Below are positions 9,032 through 19,178 of a stretch of 64,000 nucleotides of DNA, in pieces. Positions within the stretch are counted from its first letter, which is position 1; the number at the start of each line of letters is the position of its first letter. The position numbers and the translations under genes are program-made. The DNA comes from Streptomyces smyrnaeus (GTDB taxonomy: Bacteria; Actinomycetota; Actinomycetes; Streptomycetales; Streptomycetaceae): positions 62,001 through 126,000 of the forward strand of contig NZ_JAFFZM010000002.1 in NCBI RefSeq assembly GCF_017676345.1, written 5' to 3'. The notes under the pieces are model-generated. The model was not told the origin of the DNA, made no database searches, and saw nothing but the letters and a program-made list of their open reading frames with translations.

Positions 9032-10039
9032 TCACCCGAGGGCGGCGCGCGCGGCGGCGCCGCTCTGCGCACCGTAACCCCCGCCGAAGAGCACGGCATG
9101 GACGAGGAGGTGCTGGAGCTGGTGCAGCGGTACGCGGGCCTGGCGGCCGGGCAGCGGGCGCACCTCCTCGTACGCGGCGAGGATGCGGGGCAGCTCGGGG
9201 CAGCCGAACAGTTGGAGCATCGCCAGGTCCGTCTCCGGGTGGCCGCCCTGTGCCGCCGGGTCGATCAGCACGGCCCGGCCGTCCGCCGCCCAGTGCACAT
9301 TGCCCGACCACAGGTCGCCGTGGATGACGGCGGGCGGCTGCGGAGGGCCCATGACCGCCTCGTCGTCCAGCCGCTCGCACAGCCGCTCGATGTCCCGCGC
9401 GTCCCTCGGCCCGATGTGGGCGCTGTCCACGGTGGCGCGCAGCAGCGGCAGCAGCCGGTGCTCGGTGTGGAAGCGGGGCCAGGCTGCCGGGTCGGCGACC
9501 GGCCGGGGCGGCGAGGTCAGCGGCAGCGGCCCGAGGTAGCAGGGCTCGCCGGGGGTGCCCCAGGACGGGGCCGGGCTCTCGTGCAGCGCGGCCAGCTGGC
9601 GGCCGAACCGTTCGGCGGCGGACCGGTCGGGGGCGCCCGGCTCCACCCACTGCAGGACGAGCACGTCCCGCTCGGCCGCGTACACCCGGGGAACATGGAC
9701 GGCTCCGGTGGCGCGCAGCCGCGCGAGCCCGGCGGCCTCGGCGGCGAAGAAGTCGGCGGGCGCGGCGTCCAGCGCCTTGGCGAAGACGACACCGGGCGGG
9801 TCCTCGCCCGCGGGAGCGGCGCCTCGGGCACCGCCCGCATCGGCCGGGCGGCCCGCGCCGCCCGGTGCGCCGGCCGGGTCGTGGGACAGCAGTACCTGGT
9901 ACGCGTCGCAGATCGAGCCGCCGCCGACCGGGGTGGCGGCCCGTGCCGGGAGGCCGAGCAGTTCGGCCGTGCGGGCGACGGGCCGTGGCGGTCCGGCGGT
10001 GGCCCCACCGCCGGCGCCGGGCCCGGCCGCCCCGCCCAT
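9032..10039 (-). CDS. Fructosamine kinase family protein
   Basis: The 335-residue protein shows the aminoglycoside-phosphotransferase-like kinase fold of the fructosamine kinase family. The catalytic loop is VIHGDLWSGN and the metal-binding segment is VLIDPAAQGGHPETDLAML. Family members phosphorylate sugar adducts on amines so that the glycation product decomposes, a protein-repair step; that role is inferred. The start ATG (10039-10037) overlaps the ptpA stop by one base (TGATG), indicating translational coupling. A Gly/Ala-rich N-terminal tail of about 20 residues precedes the domain. The ribosome site GGGAGG sits inside the ptpA end. Confidence 0.88.
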   Translation of the reverse strand: MGGAAGPGAGGGATAGPPRPVARTAELLGLPARAATPVGGGSICDAYQVLLSHDPAGAPGGAGRPADAGGARGAAPAGEDPPGVVFAKALDAAPADFFAAEAAGLARLRATGAVHVPRVYAAERDVLVLQWVEPGAPDRSAAERFGRQLAALHESPAPSWGTPGEPCYLGPLPLTSPPRPVADPAAWPRFHTEHRLLPLLRATVDSAHIGPRDARDIERLCERLDDEAVMGPPQPPAVIHGDLWSGNVHWAADGRAVLIDPAAQGGHPETDLAMLQLFGCPELPRILAAYEEVRPLPGRQARVPLHQLQHLLVHAVLFGGGYGAQSGAAARAALG

Positions 10040-10533
10040 CAGCCCGCCTCCCGGGCCGCGACGGCGGCCGAGACCTCCGACAGCAGCCCCGGGACGGCGG
10101 CCTCCACCATGGTCAGGCACACCTCGAAGCCGGCCGCGCCGCCGTAGTAGGGGTCGGGCACGCTCAGCTCGTCCGGGTCGGCCTCGGGGTCGTAGGAGCG
10201 CAGCAGCCGCACCTTCGCGGCCTCGGCCGTGTTGCGCGCCATGGCCCGCAGTTCGGCGGCGTGGCCCTCGTCGAGCGCTACGACGAGATCATGCCGGTCG
10301 AACCAGTCCGGCTCGAACAGCCGCGCGATGTGCCGGAGCGGGTAACCGGCGGTGTCCAGTACGGCGGCCGTACGGGGATCGGCCGGGTCGCCCAGGTGCC
10401 AGCTCCCGGTGCCGGCGCTGCTGACCTCCACCAGCCCGTCCAGACCCGCGTCCCGCACCTGCGCGCGGAAGACGGCCTCGGCCATGGGGGAGCGGCAGAT
10501 GTTGCCCGTACACACGAAGCACACGTGGTACAT
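10039..10533 (-). CDS. ptpA: Low-molecular-weight protein-tyrosine phosphatase
   Basis: A 164-residue LMW-PTP. The P-loop CTGNICRS (C-X5-R-S) begins at Cys8 and the general-acid loop is VPDPYYGG, the normal layout for the family. The enzyme hydrolyses phosphotyrosine through a phosphocysteine intermediate in the cytoplasm. The symbol ptpA follows the Streptomyces enzyme of this class, which is known to affect secondary metabolism when overexpressed. It is the first gene of the leftward run and overlaps the fructosamine-kinase-like gene by one base. Confidence 0.93.
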   Translation of the reverse strand: MYHVCFVCTGNICRSPMAEAVFRAQVRDAGLDGLVEVSSAGTGSWHLGDPADPRTAAVLDTAGYPLRHIARLFEPDWFDRHDLVVALDEGHAAELRAMARNTAEAAKVRLLRSYDPEADPDELSVPDPYYGGAAGFEVCLTMVEAAVPGLLSEVSAAVAAREAG

Positions 10534-10539
10534 GCGCCG

Positions 10540-10917
10540 TCAGTCCCGGTCCCGGTCGAGTGCCATGTGCAGGGCCCAGGCGACGATCGAGATGATCAGG
10601 CCGCCGAGGAAGGCGGTACCGAAGCCGTCCACGTGGAAGCTCACGTCCAGCTTGTCCGCCACCCAGGAGGTCAGCATCAGCATCAGCGCGTTGATCACCA
10701 GGGTGAAGAGCCCGAGCGTGAGCACCAGCAGCGGTAGCGAGAGCAGCTTCACGATCGGCTTGACCACGACGTTGACGACGCCGAAGATCAGGGCGACGAC
10801 CAGCAGGGTCAGCGCCTTCTCACCTCCGGAGCCGCCGGTCAGCTCGATATCGCTGAGCAGCCAGGTCGCCACGGCAAGGGCTGCTGCGTTGGCCAGCGTC
10901 TTGATGAGGAAGTTCAT
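10540..10917 (-). CDS. Small membrane protein of the phage-holin-4-like (superfamily IV) family
   Basis: A 125-residue protein with four hydrophobic segments: ANAAALAVATWLL, LTLLVVALIFGVVNVVVKPI, LLVLTLGLFTLVINALMLML and FLGGLIISIVAWALHMAL. The VNVVVKPIVKLLSLPL and LTLGLFTLVINALML motifs are typical of the holin-like family that is widespread in bacterial chromosomes. There is no lysin or phage gene nearby, so a lytic role is doubtful. The ATG at 10917 is chosen by the family N-terminus (MNFLIKTLANAAALAVATW). The ribosome site is weak. It ends six bases before ptpA begins on the same strand, so ptpA may be reached by readthrough. Confidence 0.85.
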   Translation of the reverse strand: MNFLIKTLANAAALAVATWLLSDIELTGGSGGEKALTLLVVALIFGVVNVVVKPIVKLLSLPLLVLTLGLFTLVINALMLMLTSWVADKLDVSFHVDGFGTAFLGGLIISIVAWALHMALDRDRD

Positions 10918-10965
10918 ACTCAGATCGTTGCAGAACAGGCGCCCGGTCAGGGAGAGGGGACAGCG

Positions 10966-11283
10966 GTGAAGGCATTCCGGCTGGAGGAACTGGAGGCGGA
11001 GCGCGCCGTGAACGACGGCGCGTACCTGCGGTTCCTGCACGAGCGCAACATGTCGGCCGGCCTCTACGCACTGGACGCGGGCGCCGCCGACCGGCAGCAG
11101 CCGCACGCCCAGGACGAGATCTACTTCGTCGTCAGCGGGCGCGGCTCGATCACCGTCGGGGAGGAGACCACGCACGTGGCGCGGGGCAGCGTCGTCTACG
11201 TACCGGCCGGGGTGGCGCACAAGTTCCACCACATCTCCGAGGACCTGCGCGTCCTGGTGGTCTTCTCGCCCCCCGAGGGCTGA
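10966..11283 (+). CDS. Cupin-domain protein
   Basis: A 105-residue single-domain cupin. The two cupin motifs are present: AADRQQPHAQDEIYFVVSG with likely metal ligands His and Glu, and RGSVVYVPAGVAHKFHH with the second-motif His. Small cupins bind a metal and act as dioxygenases, isomerases or sensors; no specific reaction can be assigned. The start is GTG at 10966 with GGGAGAGGGG upstream. It is divergent from the holin-like gene, sharing a 48-base promoter region. Confidence 0.88.
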   Translation: MKAFRLEELEAERAVNDGAYLRFLHERNMSAGLYALDAGAADRQQPHAQDEIYFVVSGRGSITVGEETTHVARGSVVYVPAGVAHKFHHISEDLRVLVVFSPPEG

Positions 11284-11450
11284 GCCGGCCTCGCGGCGTG
11301 CTCCGTGCTCCCCCGGCCGTCAGGGTCGCCTCAGGGTCGGTTTCAGGGGAGGACCGGGGCCCGGGCCGCCCCGTCGGCTTGCGGTGCGGCCTAGCATCGG
11401 GGCCAGAGGGCACAAAGCCTTCAAAACTCTCGGATACGGAGCACACAGTC

Positions 11451-11669
11451 ATGGACGCGAAAGGCACCCTCTCCGGCCTGCCGTGGTGGGTCACATGGAT
11501 CGTGATACCGGTGATCGCGCTGGTCGTCTTCGGCGGCCTGATCGCCAGCGTGGTCGGCTTCCTGGTCGGTCTGCTGTTCAAGGTGCTGGTCTTCGTCGCC
11601 CTGGTCGGCGGCGTCGTCTACCTCGTCCGCCGCTTCAAGGCCGGCGCCTCCGGCCGCAGCGATTGGTGA
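11451..11669 (+). CDS. Small two-span membrane protein (DUF5326-like)
   Basis: A 72-residue protein with two membrane segments, WWVTWIVIPVIALVVFGGLI and GFLVGLLFKVLVFVALVGGV, then a basic tail VYLVRRFKAGASGRSDW. It resembles the short DUF5326 proteins of Streptomyces, of unknown function. The ATG at 11451 gives the compact family form; the upstream open frame is not coding. It ends 63 bases before the convergent YibE/F gene. Confidence 0.75.
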   Translation: MDAKGTLSGLPWWVTWIVIPVIALVVFGGLIASVVGFLVGLLFKVLVFVALVGGVVYLVRRFKAGASGRSDW

Positions 11670-11732
11670 CCCTCTCGCGCCCCGCGCCGCCCCTGATGTC
11701 CGCGGCAGGCGGCGCGGGCCCGGAGTGACCCC

Positions 11733-13250
11733 TCATTTCGGCTTGCGGCGCCTGCCGCGGGCACCGATGGCCGGGCGGCGAGCCGCTGCCGGGCCGCCGG
11801 AGGAGGGGGCCGGGATGCTCGGCGGGGGGCCGGCCGGGGCACCGGGCGGGGCACCACCCTCCACACGCGGGGCGGCCTCCTGGGGACGGCTCCGGTCGGC
11901 GGAGACGACCAGCGCGGCCAGCAGGGTGGTGACCGGGACCGAGGCCACCAGACCGATCGAGCCGACGAGCGTACGTATGATCTCCTCGGCGACCACCTCA
12001 CTCGTGGCGACCATCGTCACATCGCTGCGCGCGATCGAGAAGAGCAGCAGCAGCGGTAGCGCCGCACCCGCGTAGGCCAGTACCAGAGTGTTGACCACGG
12101 ACGCGATGTGATCGCGTCCGATCCGCATGGCGGAGCGGTAGATCCGCCGCCAGCTCGCCCCCGGATCGGCCTCCCGCAGTTCCCAGACGGCCGAGGTCTG
12201 GGTGACCGTCACATCGTCGAGCACGCCGAGCGAGCCGATCAGCACACCCGCCAGCAGCAGCCCCCGGATCTCGATGCCGGGGTACAGCCCGTGCACCAGG
12301 CTGGTCTGATCGTCGGTGTTGCCCGTCAGCTGCGCCCAGCCGATGAACAGCGAGCCGAGCACCCCGATCAGCAGCAGCGACACCAGGGTCCCCAGCACCG
12401 CCACCGAGGTACGGGCCGACAGGCCGTGGCACAGATACAGCGTGGCCAGCATGATGGCGCTGCCCCCGACCACCGCGACCACCAGCGGATTGGAGCCCTG
12501 CAGTATCGCGGGCAGGATGAACAGCGTCAGTACGGCGAAGCTGATGATCAGGCCCACCAGCGCCAGCACCCCGCGCAGCCGGCCCACCAGCACCACCACG
12601 AGCGCGAAGACGCCGGCGAGCAGCACCATCGGCAGATCGCGGTCGGTGTCGACAACGCTGTACTGGAGCTTGCGCGGCGCTTTCTCGGAGTACCCGACGA
12701 CGACGCCCTGACCGACGGAGTAGGTGCGGGTGGAGTCCGGCGGCACCACCTCGGTGAAGGTATGGCCCTTGTCCTTGCCCTCGGTGACCTCCACCGTCGC
12801 CTTGTGGCACGGTCCGTGCTCGCCGTCCCGCGGTGTGCCGCCCGGGGACTGCGCGCCGCCGCCCGAGGAGGGGGGTGGTTGCTGGACGTTGACCTTGTCG
12901 CAGTCCACCTCGGCCAGTTCCACGACTTTCGCGTCGAAGGTCGGCCGGTCGAAACCGACACCGGAGTGGTCGTGTCCGTGGCCCGGGGCGCCTCCCGGCC
13001 ACAGCACCACCAGCCCCGTCAACACCGCCACCGCGAACGGCACGAGCACGGCCGCGATGACCTTCCGCAAATGCCGGGAGACGGGTGCTGCGGGCCCGTG
13101 CCCGTGTGCGTGAGCGTGCGCGTGCACATGGCCGTGGGCCTGGCCATGCGCCACACCGTGGGCCTGGCCGTGGTCATGGCCGGGTGCGTGGCCGTGGCCG
13201 GAAGCGGGATCCGGCGGATGCGCGGGACCGGGGACATTGGAGTGGGTCAC
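11733..13250 (-). CDS. YibE/F-family integral membrane protein with histidine-rich N-terminus
   Basis: About 505 residues. The first 60 form a striking His-rich stretch in GH, AH and DH repeats, about 13 His in 36 residues. One membrane span follows, then a short soluble part with another His cluster (PGHGHDHSG), an extracytoplasmic-looking domain, and seven or so spans with YibE/F signatures such as GVLDDVTVTQTSAVWELR and RDHIASVVNTLVLAYAGA. The C-tail is Pro/Ala-rich and basic. Function of the family is unsettled; a metal or small-molecule transport role is often proposed. The start is taken as GTG at 13250. It is divergent from thiC and its TPP riboswitch, about 78 bp away. Confidence 0.88.
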   Translation of the reverse strand: MTHSNVPGPAHPPDPASGHGHAPGHDHGQAHGVAHGQAHGHVHAHAHAHGHGPAAPVSRHLRKVIAAVLVPFAVAVLTGLVVLWPGGAPGHGHDHSGVGFDRPTFDAKVVELAEVDCDKVNVQQPPPSSGGGAQSPGGTPRDGEHGPCHKATVEVTEGKDKGHTFTEVVPPDSTRTYSVGQGVVVGYSEKAPRKLQYSVVDTDRDLPMVLLAGVFALVVVLVGRLRGVLALVGLIISFAVLTLFILPAILQGSNPLVVAVVGGSAIMLATLYLCHGLSARTSVAVLGTLVSLLLIGVLGSLFIGWAQLTGNTDDQTSLVHGLYPGIEIRGLLLAGVLIGSLGVLDDVTVTQTSAVWELREADPGASWRRIYRSAMRIGRDHIASVVNTLVLAYAGAALPLLLLFSIARSDVTMVATSEVVAEEIIRTLVGSIGLVASVPVTTLLAALVVSADRSRPQEAAPRVEGGAPPGAPAGPPPSIPAPSSGGPAAARRPAIGARGRRRKPK

Positions 13251-13327
13251 CGCCCGATCATCGCAAGAACGGCCATGCGGGGTGTTCAGTGCGGGCGGTG
13301 TGCCGTTAGCGTAGAGACGCCTTTGCA

Positions 13328-15247
<1,920 letters not shown>

Positions 15248-15266
15248 GCCCGACAGTGCGATGAGT

Positions 15267-15302
15267 TCCTGTGCCGACAGCCGCTGTGCTGTCGGCACAG
15301 GA
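15267..15302. terminator. Strong hairpin after thiC
   Basis: A perfect 14-bp inverted repeat, TCCTGTGCCGACAG and its complement, with an 8-base loop, starts 20 bases after the thiC stop. There is no U-tract, which is normal for Streptomyces terminators. Confidence 0.8.
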
Positions 15303-15336
15303 CTGTCCGCCCGGTGCCGACCGCACAGCGTGTGAA

Positions 15337-15375
15337 GGGCGGTTCGTGGCTCCCCCCTCTTGCCACGAACCGCCC
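15337..15375. terminator. Second strong hairpin downstream of thiC
   Basis: A perfect 14-bp inverted repeat, GGGCGGTTCGTGGC at 15337-15350 and its complement at 15362-15375, encloses an 11-base pyrimidine-rich loop. Together with the hairpin at 15267-15302 it forms a tandem terminator that isolates the Nudix gene from thiC transcription. Confidence 0.8.
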
Positions 15376-15467
15376 GGCTCTACGCGCGAAGCAGCGCAGA
15401 CGACAAGAGTAGTTGACTCAACGTCAGTGTCCAATCACTTATCGGTATGGACTTATCGGGAGATTTA

Positions 15468-15488
15468 ATGGCCCGCCACTCACGGTGA
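15468..15488 (+). CDS. Possible six-codon leader peptide (MARHSR)
   Basis: A GGGAG sequence at 15458-15462 is followed after five bases by ATG and a six-codon frame, MARHSR, ending in TGA. The TGA overlaps the GTG start proposed for the Nudix gene (GTGA). This arrangement suggests translational coupling or a short regulatory leader. It may instead be chance, or the upstream signal may be used by a different start. Confidence 0.4.
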   Translation: MARHSR

Positions 15489-16039
15489 CGAAAGCGGAGG
15501 GTTTGGCCCGGGGCGATGTGGGCCAGACCTCCTGCATGTTCGTCGAACGTCCCGTGGTCAAGCGGACTGCCCGCGCCATCCTCCTCGCGCCCGGGAACGG
15601 CCGGGGCCGACCCGCGGAGCTGATCCTCATCAAGCGCACCAAGCCCGGTCAGGAGCCGTACTGGATCACCCCGGGAGGCGGCGTCGAACCCGATGTCGAC
15701 CGGACCGTGGTGGACGCCCTGCACCGCGAGGTGGCCGAGGAGTTGGGGGCCGAGATCACCGATGTGGTGCCCGCCTTCGTGGACACGGTGAGTGATCCTG
15801 AGGAGACACCGGGTGGAGTGAAGGTTCAGCACTTCTTCGTGTGCCGACTCGTCTCCCTCAACCCCCGCCTACGGCACGGGCCCGAAGTGGAGGAGCCGCA
15901 GGGGGAGTACGAGATCGTACGGCTGCCCTTCACCCCGGAGGGCGTCACCTCGGTGGAGGTCGTACCGCCGTCGCTGCAGGCCTATCTCGCCGCCAACATC
16001 GAGGGCGTCCGGTCCCTGCTCGCGCCTGATCTGGGCTGA
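15485..16039 (+). CDS. Nudix hydrolase
   Basis: A protein of about 184 residues with a Nudix domain. The Nudix box is TPGGGVEP...DALHREVAEELGAEI, with the catalytic REVAEELG helix intact; the spacing before it and its first acidic position depart slightly from G-X5-E-X7. Members hydrolyse nucleoside diphosphates linked to another group, and the substrate here is unknown. The C-terminal part (HGPEVEEPQGEYEIVRLPF) is conserved in the Streptomyces form as I recall it. The GTG at 15485 keeps the conserved ARGDVGQTSC leader; an ATG at 15536 is the alternative. It follows the two thiC terminators. Confidence 0.85.
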   Translation: MTKAEGLARGDVGQTSCMFVERPVVKRTARAILLAPGNGRGRPAELILIKRTKPGQEPYWITPGGGVEPDVDRTVVDALHREVAEELGAEITDVVPAFVDTVSDPEETPGGVKVQHFFVCRLVSLNPRLRHGPEVEEPQGEYEIVRLPFTPEGVTSVEVVPPSLQAYLAANIEGVRSLLAPDLG

Positions 16040-16081
16040 GCACCGCACCGCCCGCCCAGGCGCGCCGCCCGTCGGCTGCCG

Positions 16082-17446
16082 CTACCCGAACCAGCCCTGG
16101 AACGGGGCGGGTTCGGGAGCGTCCTGCGGCTCGGCGCTCCGGCCCCGGCGCTGCGCCTCGGCCAGTGCCCGTTCGGCCTCCAGCCGCCAGGCGGAGATGT
16201 CCCGGGCGTGCTCGACGGTCCCCCCGTTCCCGGAGCGTGCCGACATCGCGGCGGAGACCGCCGAGGACGCGGCGGGAACGGCGGCCGACGCGGCGGCATG
16301 CCGCCGCCGCGGCAGCGGCGCGGGCCCGGCCCCGGAGCCGGAGGCGGTCCTCGCTGCCTGCTCGGGCTCCGCCGCCTGCTCCCGCTCGTCGGAGGGATCG
16401 GGGCGCACAGCGGGTTCCGCGGCCGTGAGTTGCGCGTGCGCCGGCTCGGTCCCCGGCACGGGCGGTTCGACGGTCACGGGCGGTGTGCCGGGTACGGGCG
16501 GCGTGCCGGGCACGGGCGGCAAGGCGGGCGTGGACGGCAGCGGCGGCGCCGCGAGAGTGAGGGTCTCCTCGACCCTGCCGCCTTCGACCTCGTCCGCACC
16601 ACCGGGGGCCGAAGTTTTCGGAGCCGGAGCCTCCGCGGCCCGAGGGCTCGGGATCCGCGGAGTCGGCGCCGATGCGCTGGCGGCCGATGTGCCGGCGGCC
16701 GATGTGCTGGGCGCCGATGTGCTCGGGGCCTTTTCGTCCGAGGCCGCAGCATCGCGGCGGGCCTCACGGGCGTCGCGGGCGGCACCGAAGAAGTCGCCGC
16801 CCTTGCGCTTGTAGTCGTCGGTGCCCCACTCGCGCGCCGGGCGGCGCGGGGCCTTCTGGAGATGGGGGATGTGCTTGGCGCAGTGGATGTACGCCTCCTC
16901 CACCTCGACCCGGACCCACAGCACGGCCCGCCGCCCCGGTACCGGGTCCTGCGGCAGGTCCGGGACCCAGGGGCGCAGTTCGGCGTCGTCCAGCACCTCG
17001 GCGCGGCCGTTGATGTGCAGTCCGATCCGGGCGCGGAGGAAGTCGATGAGCAGGAGCCCCACATGGGGGTTCTCCTGAATGTTGCCGAGGCTGGCGTGCA
17101 CGCCGTTGCCGCGGTACTCGGGGAAGACCAGCGTCCGCTCGTCCAGCACCCGCAGGAATCCGGGCGGTCCGGCGCGGAAGCTGTTGTCGCACTCGCCGTG
17201 GCGGTCGGCGGTGGCGAGGAAGAACATCTCCTGCTGCCGGGTGAACTCCCGCATCCGTTCGTTCAGATGGTCGAGCACCTGGTCCTGGTAGAACCGGTTG
17301 GCGCGACCGTCCGAGCCGATCCGCTGCTGCAGCGCGTGTTCCCCGTCGCTGCCGGGCAACCGCTGCCGCGGCGGGCCGTGGTCCGTGCCCGCTATGTGCC
17401 CAGCGGCCCCGCCGCCGTTTCCGTTCGCGTCATTCAACGCCGCCAC
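16082..17446 (-). CDS. Pyridoxamine-5'-phosphate-oxidase-like flavin-binding protein with long disordered tail
   Basis: The 454-residue protein has a split-barrel FMN/F420-binding domain of the PNPOx-like family at about residues 45-220. Visible motifs are MFFLATADRHGECDNSFRAG, LVFPEYRGNGVHASLGN, NPHVGLLLIDF and HINGRAEVL. Residues 220-454 are low-complexity Ala, Ser, Pro, Thr and Glu and should be disordered. The start GTG at 17446 has AAAGGGAC upstream. It follows the flavohaemoprotein gene on the same strand with a 57-base gap, so both are probably cotranscribed. The true PNPOx reaction is not implied; relatives are often reductases of unknown substrate. Confidence 0.85.
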   Translation of the reverse strand: MAALNDANGNGGGAAGHIAGTDHGPPRQRLPGSDGEHALQQRIGSDGRANRFYQDQVLDHLNERMREFTRQQEMFFLATADRHGECDNSFRAGPPGFLRVLDERTLVFPEYRGNGVHASLGNIQENPHVGLLLIDFLRARIGLHINGRAEVLDDAELRPWVPDLPQDPVPGRRAVLWVRVEVEEAYIHCAKHIPHLQKAPRRPAREWGTDDYKRKGGDFFGAARDAREARRDAAASDEKAPSTSAPSTSAAGTSAASASAPTPRIPSPRAAEAPAPKTSAPGGADEVEGGRVEETLTLAAPPLPSTPALPPVPGTPPVPGTPPVTVEPPVPGTEPAHAQLTAAEPAVRPDPSDEREQAAEPEQAARTASGSGAGPAPLPRRRHAAASAAVPAASSAVSAAMSARSGNGGTVEHARDISAWRLEAERALAEAQRRGRSAEPQDAPEPAPFQGWFG

Positions 17447-17503
17447 TCGTCCCTTTCCTCAGCCGGCCGGTCCTCGACAGCCACGATCCGCACACCCCAC
17501 CAC

Positions 17504-18967
17504 TCAGACCCCCTGCGCGACCAGTTCGTCGAGGGAATCGTGGCGTATGCGATGTGTGGGGATGCCGAGCCCGACCAACGTCTCGACTCCGGTTCTGATC
17601 ATTCCGGGCGGTCCGGACAGATAGCCGTCGTACGCGGACCAGGGGCCGTATCTGCGTACCGCGTCCGGAAGCTCGCCCGCAAGCGCCTCGGCGGCGGCCT
17701 GCGCCGCGCCCGCCGCGACCACCGGCCGTACGGACAGCCAGCGGTGGCGCTCCTTCAGGCGCAGCATGGTCTCCAGGTCGTAGAGGTCGTGGCTGGTGCG
17801 AGCACCGTAGAAGACCTCGACCGGGCGTGGTCGGCCCTGACCGGCCACATCCTCGACCAGCGCCTTGATGGGAGCGATACCGGTACCGCCGCCCAGGCAC
17901 AGCAGACCGCTGTCGGCGCGGTGGTCGACGACCATCGAGCCGGCCGGCGGGCCGAGCCGCAGCACGTCACCGGGGCGGGCGCGCTGCACCAGCGCGGTGG
18001 AGACCCACCCGGCGGGCACGGACTTGACGTGGAAGGTCAGCAGCCCGTCGGGGCGGGGGGCCGAGGCGAAGGAGTAGTGCCGCCACACCCGGGGCCACCA
18101 AGGGGTCTCCAGGCTGGTGTACTGCCCGGCGCGGAACGGATACGGCTGGTCCGGGCGGACGGTGAGCACGGCTATCTCCGGGGTGCGGAGTTCGTGCGAG
18201 ACGATCTCCGCGTCCCACCAGGCCGGTGCCCGGCGCTCGTCCTCGGCCGCCGCGTCGATCATCGTCTGGGAGATCGCGGTGTAGGCACGCACCCAGGCCG
18301 CCTCGGTGCGCGGGCCCCAGCTGTTGGGGGCGTAGCGCGCGATCGCCGCCATCAGACACTCGCCGACGGCCGGGTAGTGGGTGGGCAGGGTGCCGTACTT
18401 GCGGTGGCCGCGGCCCAGGTTGGCGAGGTAGTCGCCGAGGAGTTTGCCGTCGTCGTAGAGGCGTACGGCGGTCAGCAGGGCGCGGAAGAGCCGGTCCCGC
18501 TGGTTGTCCATGGCGGCCGGGAACATCTCCCGCAGATGCGGGTACTGGACGAACAGCAGCGCGTAGAAGTACGCGGTCGCCGCGTCGGCGGAACGTTCGA
18601 GCTCGTCCATGGACGTCCGGATCAACTCGGAGTCGGCGAGCGGTCCGGTGGCGGGAGCCGGGGCGGGACCCGCAGCCGGTGCCGAGCCCGCGGCCGGGAC
18701 CGGGCTCGCAGCCGGGGCCGGGCTCGCAGCCGGGTCCGGTGCCGCTTCGGCCCTCGGCGCCGCTTCCGCTTGCGGTTCCGCTTCCGCCCTGCGCTCCGGT
18801 CCCGGCTCAGCTGCGGCCGTCCCGGTGCGGCCCTGCGGGGTCGGTGTCGCGTCCAGTGCGCCTGGCGCGGGGCGCTCCGCGGCTTCGGCGTCGGACGCCG
18901 GGGTGAACCATCCCCGTCCGCCGTTGCCAGCGGCGGACGCACCGTCGCTGCCCGACATGGTGGTCAT
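17504..18967 (-). CDS. Flavohaemoprotein-like globin/FAD/NAD oxidoreductase with disordered N-terminal extension
   Basis: The 487-residue protein has an N-terminal stretch of about 105 residues of Ala, Pro, Gly and Glu repeats. A globin domain follows (FYALLFVQYPHLREMFP; proximal His in LGRGHRKYG). Then comes a ferredoxin-reductase-like domain with the FAD motif RHYSFASAP and the NAD motif GGGTGIAPIK. Flavohaemoproteins oxidise nitric oxide to nitrate with NAD(P)H; this actinobacterial branch may differ. The ATG at 18967 follows GAGGCGAGC. It is paired with the PNPOx-like gene downstream. The repeat-rich N-terminal coding DNA (about 18640-18850) is direct-repeat-rich. Confidence 0.9.
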   Translation of the reverse strand: MTTMSGSDGASAAGNGGRGWFTPASDAEAAERPAPGALDATPTPQGRTGTAAAEPGPERRAEAEPQAEAAPRAEAAPDPAASPAPAASPVPAAGSAPAAGPAPAPATGPLADSELIRTSMDELERSADAATAYFYALLFVQYPHLREMFPAAMDNQRDRLFRALLTAVRLYDDGKLLGDYLANLGRGHRKYGTLPTHYPAVGECLMAAIARYAPNSWGPRTEAAWVRAYTAISQTMIDAAAEDERRAPAWWDAEIVSHELRTPEIAVLTVRPDQPYPFRAGQYTSLETPWWPRVWRHYSFASAPRPDGLLTFHVKSVPAGWVSTALVQRARPGDVLRLGPPAGSMVVDHRADSGLLCLGGGTGIAPIKALVEDVAGQGRPRPVEVFYGARTSHDLYDLETMLRLKERHRWLSVRPVVAAGAAQAAAEALAGELPDAVRRYGPWSAYDGYLSGPPGMIRTGVETLVGLGIPTHRIRHDSLDELVAQGV

Positions 18968-19178
18968 GCTCGCCTCGCCTCGTACCTCTTCCGGACGTTC
19001 TGTGCACATCCGCGTTCCGAATGTTCCGGTGAACCGCCCCCTGCACGCATCGAGTGAAGAAACCTTTGCTGTCCTTACAGCACGATGCGGGAGGGACCCG
19101 ACCATACCGTGAAGCCTTCACGCCACAACCCCTGTTCCTGGTTCCGATGAATTCCGCCATTCGGAACGGGAACATGAA

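Noticed and set aside
10540..10917. Holin-like gene as a sign of prophage
   Set aside because: No lysin, integrase, capsid or tail genes occur in the window; this holin-like family is common in bacterial chromosomes.
16208..19057. Long plus-strand frame opposite the PNPOx-like and flavohaemoprotein genes
   Set aside because: Globin, FAD and NAD motifs are on the minus strand; the plus frame has no recognisable domain.
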